Source: Cryobacterium gelidum (GTDB taxonomy: Bacteria > Actinomycetota > Actinomycetes > Actinomycetales > Microbacteriaceae). Taken from it: a DNA stretch of 64,000 nt. The translations under genes and the position numbers were made by a program. Position 1 is the stretch's first letter. The number at the start of each line of letters is the position of its first letter. The DNA is taken from contig NZ_SOHL01000003.1 of the NCBI RefSeq assembly GCF_004403985.1, positions 135,212 through 199,211 of the forward strand. Reading direction: 5' to 3'. Shown here piece by piece: positions 57,774-64,000 of the stretch. The notes below the pieces were generated by a model, which was not told where the DNA came from, did not search any database, and saw only the letters and a list, made by a program, of their open reading frames with translations.

Positions 57774-58277
57774 TCAGTTGTCGAGGGCTACCAACACCGT
57801 GTCGCCGTGCACGTCGATCGTGACCACGAGCAGGCCGTCGGTGTCGTCGGGGCTGATGGCGTATTCGAGAATCGCGAAATGTGCCTCGTTGCCGCTGTGG
57901 TGCGGGTGGAAGCCGATGCGCTGGAGGCGCAGCGAGCGCAGGAAATCGATCTGCTGATCACCGGAATCCCAGATGATAGCGTCTTCGATCGCCTCGGGCT
58001 CCATCTCATCCAGCTGCTCGGCGATGTACTGACTCGTCACCGAGACCTCGGCCGACAGATCGGCGACGAGGGACTCGCGCACCTGGGAGTCGAGGTCCTC
58101 GATGGAACCGATCATGGCCGCGGCAATGTCGAGGGCCTCAGCGGTGACCGAGGCTTCATCGGGCGCACTGAGGTCGATTTCGACGCTCTGGTCGCCGAGC
58201 TCGGCCGACTCGGACCAATAGACCTCGCCCTCATCTTCGTCGCCGAGTATTCCGAAAAAATCGTGTTCGATGCTCAT
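57774..58277 (-). CDS. DUF2004-like acidic protein
   Basis: A 167-residue acidic protein starting MSIEHDFFGILGDEDEGEVY. Middle residues form an Asp/Glu/Ala helix region, and the C-terminus (HFAILEYAISPDDTDGLLVV) is beta-rich. The pattern fits the DUF2004 family, of unknown role, sometimes linked to immunity proteins. ATG 58277 follows GAGGAC. It follows ftsY by 37 bp. Confidence 0.65.
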   Translation of the reverse strand: MSIEHDFFGILGDEDEGEVYWSESAELGDQSVEIDLSAPDEASVTAEALDIAAAMIGSIEDLDSQVRESLVADLSAEVSVTSQYIAEQLDEMEPEAIEDAIIWDSGDQQIDFLRSLRLQRIGFHPHHSGNEAHFAILEYAISPDDTDGLLVVTIDVHGDTVLVALDN

Positions 58278-58314
58278 ACTGTCCTCATTGTCCCTAAAGT
58301 TCTTTGATGCTCGA

Positions 58315-59190
58315 TCAGCCGACGAGTTTCTGGGCGAACACGTGCGGGGTGAAACCGGTGAGGTCGTTGATGCCCTCCCCCTGTCCGACCAGTTTGATGG
58401 GAATACCGGTCTTCTCCTGCACGGCCAGCACGAAGCCACCGCGCGCGGAGCCGTCGAGTTTGGTCAGCACGAGGCCGGTCACCCCGGCGTGTTCAATGAA
58501 CGCCTCGGCCTGGGCGAGTCCGTTCTGTCCGGTCGTCGCGTCAAGAACGAGCAGCACCTCGGCAATCGGGCCCTGCTTTTCGACGACTCGGCGAATCTTG
58601 GTGAGCTCGTCCATGAGGCCGCCCTTGGTCTGCAATCGCCCAGCGGTGTCGATGAGCACGATTTCGATGCCCTCGTTCTTCGCCTTCTCGACGGTTTGAA
58701 AGGCGACGGATGCCGGATCCTGGCCCGTCATCTGCGGCTTCACGATTTGCGCCCCCGCCCGTTCGGCCCACGTCGACAGCTGCTCGACGGCACCGGCACG
58801 GAACGTGTCAGCGGCGCCGATCACGACGCTGCGGCCGTAGGTGTGCAGAAATTTGGCGAACTTGCCGATCGTGGTCGTTTTACCGACGCCGTTGACGCCG
58901 ACGACGAGCACGACGGCTGGACGCTCGGAGAGCGTCAGGGTGGAATCGAGCACCGAGAGCCGCTCTTCGATGCCCTCGCGCAGCATCCGCTGTAAATCAA
59001 CCGGGTCGGTCGTGTTGTACCTGGCGACCTTCGCGTGCAGGTCTGTGATGACCGCTTCGGTCACGGTGGGGCCGAAATCGGCCTGCAGCAGGGCGTCCTC
59101 GAGGTCGTCCCAGGTGTCGGCGTCGATGGTCTTCTTCGCGAACATTCCGCGCAGCGCGCCGGAGAGGGACCAGGGGGTGCGTTCAGCCAT
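58315..59190 (-). CDS. ftsY: SRP receptor FtsY
   Basis: FtsY is the membrane-side GTPase partner of Ffh. The 291-residue protein has the NG domain with GVNGVGKTTTIGKFAKFL, DTFRAGAVEQL, DTAGRLQTKGGLMDEL, TKLDGSARGG. It lacks the long acidic A domain, as in many actinobacteria. Its usual upstream neighbour smc is absent; the gene starts beside the sulfate cluster. Confidence 0.95.
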   Translation of the reverse strand: MAERTPWSLSGALRGMFAKKTIDADTWDDLEDALLQADFGPTVTEAVITDLHAKVARYNTTDPVDLQRMLREGIEERLSVLDSTLTLSERPAVVLVVGVNGVGKTTTIGKFAKFLHTYGRSVVIGAADTFRAGAVEQLSTWAERAGAQIVKPQMTGQDPASVAFQTVEKAKNEGIEIVLIDTAGRLQTKGGLMDELTKIRRVVEKQGPIAEVLLVLDATTGQNGLAQAEAFIEHAGVTGLVLTKLDGSARGGFVLAVQEKTGIPIKLVGQGEGINDLTGFTPHVFAQKLVG

Positions 59191-59394
59191 GTTCCTAGCC
59201 TACGGGGGCTACACCGTCTTGCGCGGCGCCCGCCTAGCGCCTGCTCCGTTCCCTGCACCCTGTGTGACGCTTCGTGACAGCGTGTGACAACACGTGACCC
59301 CCTCGCTGTCCCCTCTTCGCGCGGCGCACTAGCGTGAGAAGCGTTGCTCCGGTTTGTGAACACCGAGGCGACGCCGCAAACCGAGGGAGCCGAC
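59191..59394. promoter_or_regulatory. divergent control region of ftsY and sir
   Basis: 204 bp holding the GTGAC array at 59264-59298, a -10 candidate TAGCGT (59330-59335) for sir, and the ribosome site AGGGAG (about 59383-59388). The ftsY promoter should lie in the left half. Confidence 0.5.
59264..59298 (+). repeat. four GTGAC elements at 10-bp spacing
   Basis: GTGAC occurs at 59264, 59274, 59284 and 59294, one per helical turn. Relative to a start near 59342 the array spans about -78 to -44, where an activator would bind. The bases between the elements are not conserved. Confidence 0.85.
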
Positions 59395-61152
59395 GTGCCG
59401 AACGAAACCGAGACGGTGCACACCACTGCGGCAGGGGCCGCGAACGCACCGGTGACAGCGACGACGCTGCCCGCAGCACGACCACCGCGGCCATCCACCC
59501 GTCCGAACGGCCAGTGGAAGATCGACGGCACCGAACCGCTCAACGGCAATGAGGTCTGGAAGCAGGTCGACAACGGCCTTGCCGTGCGCGGCCGCATCGA
59601 AGAGATCTATTCCAAGCAGGGCTTCGATTCCATTGACGGCACCGACCTGCACGGCCGTTTTCGCTGGTGGGGCCTCTACACGCAGCGCAAGCCCGGCATC
59701 GACGGCGGCAAGACCGCCACCCTCGAGCCCGAAGAACTCGAAGACCGCTACTTCATGCTGCGCGTGCGCATCGACGGTGGCCAGCTCACGACCGAGCAGG
59801 CCCGCGTGATCGGTGAGGTCTCCCGCGACTTCGGCCGCGATACCGCCGACATCACCGACCGCCAGAACATTCAGCTGCACTGGATCCAGATCGAGGACAT
59901 GCCAGAGATTTGGCGCCGCCTCGAAGCCGTCGGCCTTGAAACCACCCAGGCCTGCGGTGATGTGCCACGCGTGTTCCTCGGCTCCCCCGTGGCCGGTATC
60001 GCCGCCGACGAACTCATCGACCCCACCGAGTCGATCAACGAGCTCGCCCGCAAGTTTCTCGGCACCGACGAGTTCGCCAATCTGCCGCGCAAGTTCAAGA
60101 CCGCTATCACCGGTCACCCCAGCCAGGACGTCGTCCACGAGATCAACGACATCGGCCTCGTCGCCGTCGAGCACCCCGAACTCGGTATCGGCTACGACCT
60201 GTGGGTCGGCGGCGCGCTCAGCACCACCCCGCGCCTGGCCGAACGCCTCGGCGCGTTCGTGGCCGAAGACAAAGTGTCCGAGGTCTGGCGCGGCGTCGCG
60301 TCCATCTTTCGGGACTACGGCTACCGCCGCCTGCGCGGCAAGGCACGCCTGAAATTCCTCCTCGCCGAATGGGGTCCCGAGAAGTTCCGTCGTATTCTCG
60401 AAGACGAATACCTCGGCTACACCCTGCCAGACGGCCCCGCCGCGCCCCGCCCGAAGACGCAGGGCGACCACATCGGAGTGCACAAGCAGAAGGACGGCCG
60501 CTTCTACATCGGCGTCGCCCCGTTCGTCGGCCGCGTCTCCGGGCAGACCCTCGTGAAGCTCGCCGACCTGCTCGAGGCCCACGGTTCGACCCGGCTGCGC
60601 ACGACTCCGCACCAGAAGATCGTGGTGCTCGACGTCGCCGAGGAGCACGTGGAACCGCTCATCGCGGCCCTCGACGAGATCGGCCTGTCGGCCCGCCCGA
60701 GCCTGTTCCGCCGCTCCACCGTGGCCTGCACCGGCATCGAGTTCTGCAAGCTCGCCATCGTCGAGACCAAGCAGTCCGCAACGGATGCCATCCTCGAGCT
60801 TGAACAGCGCCTCGCCGACATCAACGCCCCACACCCCATCACCCTGCACGTGAACGGATGTCCGAACTCCTGCGCCCGTATCCAGACCGCGGACATCGGG
60901 TTGAAGGGCCAGCTGCTGCCGGACGGCAACGGCGGCTCCACCCCCGGCTTCCAGGTGCACCTCGGAGGCGGACTCGCCTCCGTCGACCGCGACGAGGCCG
61001 GTCTCGGCCGCACCGTGCGCGGCCTCAAGGTGACCGCCGAAGACCTCGCCGACTACGTCGAACGCCTCGTGCGGCGCTTTTTGGCCGCCCGCACCAACGA
61101 CGAAACCTTTGCCCAGTGGGCGCACCGCGCCGACGAGGAGGACCTCAAATGA
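59395..61152 (+). CDS. sulfite reductase (siroheme, ferredoxin-type)
   Basis: A 585-residue enzyme reducing sulfite to sulfide with six electrons. It has the duplicated nitrite/sulfite reductase half domains and the siroheme-[4Fe-4S] ligands ACTGIEFCK and NGCPNSCAR. Residues RNIQLHW-like (DRQNIQLHWIQ) and the substrate arginine/lysine region are present. GTG 59395 has AGGGAG 6 bases upstream; a TTG at 59344 would add 17 residues but has no site. A Pro/Ala/Thr linker fills the first 40 residues. It overlaps cysH by 4 bp and heads the sulfate operon. Confidence 0.9.
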   Translation: MPNETETVHTTAAGAANAPVTATTLPAARPPRPSTRPNGQWKIDGTEPLNGNEVWKQVDNGLAVRGRIEEIYSKQGFDSIDGTDLHGRFRWWGLYTQRKPGIDGGKTATLEPEELEDRYFMLRVRIDGGQLTTEQARVIGEVSRDFGRDTADITDRQNIQLHWIQIEDMPEIWRRLEAVGLETTQACGDVPRVFLGSPVAGIAADELIDPTESINELARKFLGTDEFANLPRKFKTAITGHPSQDVVHEINDIGLVAVEHPELGIGYDLWVGGALSTTPRLAERLGAFVAEDKVSEVWRGVASIFRDYGYRRLRGKARLKFLLAEWGPEKFRRILEDEYLGYTLPDGPAAPRPKTQGDHIGVHKQKDGRFYIGVAPFVGRVSGQTLVKLADLLEAHGSTRLRTTPHQKIVVLDVAEEHVEPLIAALDEIGLSARPSLFRRSTVACTGIEFCKLAIVETKQSATDAILELEQRLADINAPHPITLHVNGCPNSCARIQTADIGLKGQLLPDGNGGSTPGFQVHLGGGLASVDRDEAGLGRTVRGLKVTAEDLADYVERLVRRFLAARTNDETFAQWAHRADEEDLK

Positions 61153-61949
61153 GCGCCATCAACCTGAACGCGCGCGCTCGCAGCAACAGCGCCGCGGCAT
61201 CCGCTGCGCCCGCTCGTGCGTTGCCGGAGCGCCGGCCGGCCGCCGAGCTGCAAGCCCTCGCCGAGCAGGGTTCGGCCGAACTCGCTCAGGCCGCCGCAGC
61301 CGACGGGCGTGAGGCCACCGCCGCCGAGGTCATCGCCTGGGTCGCCCGAAACTTCAGCGCCGACGCCGTGGCCGTCGCCTGCTCCATGGCCGACGCGGTG
61401 CTGCCCGAGATCGTGTCGCAGCAGCTGCCCGGCATCGACGTGCTCTTTCTCGATACCGGCTATCATTTTTCCGAAACCCATGAGACTCGCGACGCCGTCG
61501 CGGCGACCTTGGCGGTCACCGTCGTCGACGTGCTGCCGCTGACGACGGTGCCGGAGCAGGACGCCGAGCATGGCGCCGAGCTGTTCGCCCGGGACTCCAA
61601 TGCCTGCTGCGCGATGCGTAAGGTCGAACCCTTGCAGCGTTCACTCGGCGGCTACGAACTCTGGTTCACCGGTGTACGCCGCGACGAAGCACCCACCCGC
61701 GCCAACACGCCGCTCGTCACCTGGGACGAACGCAACGGCCTGGTCAAGGTGAACCCGGTCGCCGCCTGGAGCTACGACGAGCTCATGGACTACGCCACCC
61801 GGCACCACGTTCCCGTGAACGTGCTGCTCTCCCAGGGCTACCCCTCCATCGGCTGTGCCCCCTGCACCCAGCCCGTCGCGGCGGGTGCCGATCCCCGTTC
61901 CGGCCGCTGGGCCACCCTCGAGAAGACAGAATGCGGGCTCCACCTATGA
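61149..61949 (+). CDS. cysH: adenylylsulfate reductase
   Basis: CysH reduces adenylylsulfate to sulfite. The 266-residue protein has the PAPS-reductase fold and the paired cysteines CCAMRK and CAPC that bind a [4Fe-4S] cluster, showing APS- rather than PAPS-type use; the catalytic cysteine is in the C-terminal ECGLHL. The start and stop overlap its neighbours as ATGA. Confidence 0.93.
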   Translation: MSAINLNARARSNSAAASAAPARALPERRPAAELQALAEQGSAELAQAAAADGREATAAEVIAWVARNFSADAVAVACSMADAVLPEIVSQQLPGIDVLFLDTGYHFSETHETRDAVAATLAVTVVDVLPLTTVPEQDAEHGAELFARDSNACCAMRKVEPLQRSLGGYELWFTGVRRDEAPTRANTPLVTWDERNGLVKVNPVAAWSYDELMDYATRHHVPVNVLLSQGYPSIGCAPCTQPVAAGADPRSGRWATLEKTECGLHL

Positions 61950-62878
61950 CCACTTTGCAAGTTTCAGCTGCACCGCAAACCGCCCACCGCCTGTCCGAAC
62001 TCGATGTGCTCGAGAGTGAAGCGATCCACATCATCCGCGAGGTCGTCGCCGAGTTCGAACGCCCCGTACTGCTGTTCAGCGGCGGCAAGGACTCCGTCGT
62101 CGTACTGCACCTCGCCGCGAAGGCGTTCTGGCCCGGCAGGATTCCGTTCTCCCTGCTGCACGTGGACACCGGTCACAACTTTCCCGAGGTGCTCGAGTTT
62201 CGCGACAAGACCGTCGCCGCGCACGGCGTACGTCTGACCGTCGCCAAGGTCGAGGATTACATCGCCGACGGCCGCCTGGCGGAACGCGCCGATGGCACCC
62301 GCAACCCCCTGCAGACCCTCCCTCTGCTCGACGCCATCGCAGCCGGTCGGCACGACGCCGTCTTCGGCGGTGCCCGTCGCGACGAAGACAAAGCGCGTGC
62401 GAAGGAGCGCATCCTCTCGCTGCGCGACGAATTCGGGCAGTGGGACCCGCGCAACCAACGCCCCGAACTGTGGAACCTCTACAACGGCCGCCACACCGTG
62501 GGACAGCACGTGCGCGCCTTCCCGATCAGCAACTGGACCGAACTCAACGTCTGGCGTTATATCGAACGCGAGAACATCGAACTGCCCCCGCTCTACTACG
62601 CCCACGAGCGTGAGGTCTACCGCCGCGACGACATGTGGCGCGCCGTCAGCCCGGTCAGCCCGGCACGGGCCGACGAGCCCATCGAACTTCGCACCGTGCG
62701 CTACCGCACGGTGGGCGATATGAGCTGCACCGGCGCGGTCGACTCGGCAGCGGCATCCGTTGCCGATGTCGTCCGCGAGGTGGGAGTGAGCACCATCACC
62801 GAACGCGGCGCGACCCGCGCCGACGACCGCATCTCCGAGGCCGCCATGGAAGACCGCAAGAAGGAAGGATATTTCTGA
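61946..62878 (+). CDS. cysD: sulfate adenylyltransferase subunit 2
   Basis: CysD activates sulfate to APS with the GTPase CysN. The 310-residue protein has LLFSGGKDSVVVLHLA (PP-loop), HVDTGHNFPEV and GGARRDEDKARAKERI. ATG 61946 overlaps the cysH stop. Unusually, cysN does not follow; an ABC binding protein overlaps the stop instead (TGATG). Confidence 0.94.
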   Translation: MTTLQVSAAPQTAHRLSELDVLESEAIHIIREVVAEFERPVLLFSGGKDSVVVLHLAAKAFWPGRIPFSLLHVDTGHNFPEVLEFRDKTVAAHGVRLTVAKVEDYIADGRLAERADGTRNPLQTLPLLDAIAAGRHDAVFGGARRDEDKARAKERILSLRDEFGQWDPRNQRPELWNLYNGRHTVGQHVRAFPISNWTELNVWRYIERENIELPPLYYAHEREVYRRDDMWRAVSPVSPARADEPIELRTVRYRTVGDMSCTGAVDSAAASVADVVREVGVSTITERGATRADDRISEAAMEDRKKEGYF

Positions 62879-63939
62879 TGAGAAATTCACTTCGTCTGGG
62901 CGCCCTGATGCTCGGAAGTACCCTACTTTTGAGCGGATGCGTCGCCGCGGTCGGCACGCAGCCCGCCACCGACCAGGGTCCAGCCGCCGAACTTCGCCTG
63001 GGCTACTTCGACAACGTCACCCACGCCGCAGCGCTCGTCGGGCTGCAGAACGGCTACTTCGCGGATGCCCTCGGCGACACGAAACTGAGCAGCCAGATCT
63101 TCAATGCCGGCCCGGCCGCCGTTGAGGCGCTCAGCGCCGGCGCCATCGACGCCGCCTACATCGGCCCGAGTCCAGCGGTGAACACGTTCATCCAGAGCCG
63201 CGGCGAGTCGGCCGTCATCGTGGCCGGAGCTGCCAGCGGAGGTGCCGCACTCGTCGTGCGTGACGGCATCGACAACGCGGCCGACCTGGCCGGCACCATC
63301 CTCGCCACCCCGCAGCTCGGTAATACCCAGGATGTCGCCCTGCGGTCCTGGCTCGATGATGAGGGCTACACGACCAGTACGACCGGCGGCGGCGAGGTCA
63401 ATGTCTCCCCGACAGAGAACGCGCAGACCCTGACCCTGTTCCAGAGTGGCAAGATCGACGGCGCCTGGCTGCCCGAACCGTGGGTGTCCCGACTCGTGCT
63501 CGAAGCCGGAGGCCACGTTCTCGTGAACGAAGCCGACCTGTGGGAGAACGGCGACTTTCCCACGACCGTGCTGCTCGTGCGCAAGGGCTTTCTCGAGGAG
63601 CACCCCGACACCGTGAGTGCCCTGCTCGAAGGGCACGTCACCGCGGTCGACTGGCTCACCCAGCACCCGGCCGACGCAGCGACCGTCATCAACGCGAAAC
63701 TCACGGCCGACACCGGCAAGGCTCTGGCCGACGACGTGCTGGCCCGCGCCCTGACCGAAGTGAAATTCAATGTCGACCCGTTGGCGTCGACCTTTCCGAT
63801 CTCGCTCGCCGAGGCGGTCAAGGCCGGCATCGGCAAGGACGGCGACCTGAACGGTCTGTTCAACGTGGCACTGCTGAACGCCGTACTGGCCAAGCACGCC
63901 GAAGAACCGGTCTCGGCCGGCGGATTGGGAACGGAATAA
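62878..63939 (+). CDS. ABC transporter substrate-binding lipoprotein (sulfonate/nitrate type)
   Basis: A 353-residue lipoprotein with signal and lipobox (LLLSGCVAAV, Cys near residue 21). The NMT1/SsuA-like fold is visible: LRLGYFDNVTHAAALVGLQN, AGPAAVEALSAGAIDAAYIG, LATPQLGNTQDVALRSWL, IDGAWLPEPWVSRL. It probably binds sulfonates or sulfate esters, given the operon, but taurine, nitrate or thiamine precursors are possible. It is coupled to cysD (TGATG). Confidence 0.87.
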   Translation: MRNSLRLGALMLGSTLLLSGCVAAVGTQPATDQGPAAELRLGYFDNVTHAAALVGLQNGYFADALGDTKLSSQIFNAGPAAVEALSAGAIDAAYIGPSPAVNTFIQSRGESAVIVAGAASGGAALVVRDGIDNAADLAGTILATPQLGNTQDVALRSWLDDEGYTTSTTGGGEVNVSPTENAQTLTLFQSGKIDGAWLPEPWVSRLVLEAGGHVLVNEADLWENGDFPTTVLLVRKGFLEEHPDTVSALLEGHVTAVDWLTQHPADAATVINAKLTADTGKALADDVLARALTEVKFNVDPLASTFPISLAEAVKAGIGKDGDLNGLFNVALLNAVLAKHAEEPVSAGGLGTE

Positions 63940-63943
63940 ACGC

Positions 63944-64000
63944 ATGACACTCACCATTGAGACTCAGATTCTTGCCAGCGAAGCCGCTGTCGCCGCTCCA
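63944..64000 (+). CDS. start of the next ABC transporter gene (partial)
   Basis: ATG 63944, 4 bases after the binding-protein stop, opens MTLTIETQILASEAAVAAP and runs off the window. Position suggests the ATPase or permease of the same transporter. The visible 19 residues show no motif. Confidence 0.5.
   Translation, partial: MTLTIETQILASEAAVAAP

Noticed and set aside
59329-61125. A 598-codon minus-strand open frame opposite sulfite reductase
   Set aside because: Same reason: it is an antisense shadow of a gene with clear cofactor motifs.

Overview
The window is a high-GC, gene-dense stretch of an actinomycete chromosome. GlgE, two DivIVA-domain proteins, a deazaflavin-type nitroreductase, DUF2469 next to rnhB, a HemD fused to a winged helix, and the order cysteine desulfurase-mnmA-ligA all point to Actinomycetota. 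The mix of housekeeping neighbours fits Microbacteriaceae best (a Cryobacterium-like relative is a guess from memory, not shown). I saw no rRNA, tRNA, CRISPR array, transposase, phage gene or plasmid replication gene.

Layout. 1-843: edge of the window and a small membrane protein preceded by a coupled leader ORF. 843-5663 (minus): cysteine desulfurase, mnmA, ligA. 5733-14987: alpha-glucan module, with glgX (+), glgP (-) and the translationally coupled pair glgE-glgB (+). 15066-17884 (minus): a large uncharacterised membrane protein coupled to a cysteine-less thioredoxin/TPR protein (CnoX-like). 18129-20809 (+): a long hendecad coiled-coil DivIVA-like protein and an AI-2E family permease. 20854-27727 (minus): rpsB-tsf, then pyrH-frr-cdsA, a DivIVA-repeat protein, a lytic transglycosylase, a small Cys/His protein and a hydrolase. 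28062-35647: M23 protein, xerC, metallophosphoesterase, PLP decarboxylase, dprA-comM-yraN. 35771-41147: alcohol dehydrogenase, nitroreductase, GAPDH, DUF2469, rnhB, lepB, rplS. 41336-50311: trmD and the rpsP-khpA-rimM block, separated by a nitrite/siroheme module (cbiX, nirD, nirB, cobA, hemD fusion). 50526-53488: carboxylate-amine ligase, short-chain dehydrogenase, a membrane-protein remnant and a secreted HNH nuclease. 53959-59190: ffh, tetR, a MFS exporter gene with an in-frame stop, a DUF2004-like protein and ftsY. 59395 to the end: sulfate assimilation (sir, cysH, cysD) running into a sulfonate-type ABC transporter.

How the genes work together. GlgE and GlgB build alpha-glucan from maltose-1-phosphate while GlgX and GlgP take it apart; TreS and Pep2, which normally feed GlgE, are not in the window. 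HemD, CobA and CbiX can make most of the siroheme that NirB and sulfite reductase need, so nitrite and sulfite reduction share a cofactor supply encoded here. Xer recombinase, DivIVA proteins, CdsA, signal peptidase, SRP and FtsY form an envelope and secretion set.

The most unusual points are: the siroheme/nitrite module wedged between rimM and trmD so that essential trmD follows nirD-cbiX by 9 bp; two short leader ORFs with strong ribosome sites that end in ATGA overlaps with the next start; a four-fold GTGAC array at exact 10-bp spacing before the sulfate operon; thirteen tandem 11-residue repeats in the DivIVA-like protein; and several in-frame 15-bp-multiple minisatellites at the 3' ends of genes.
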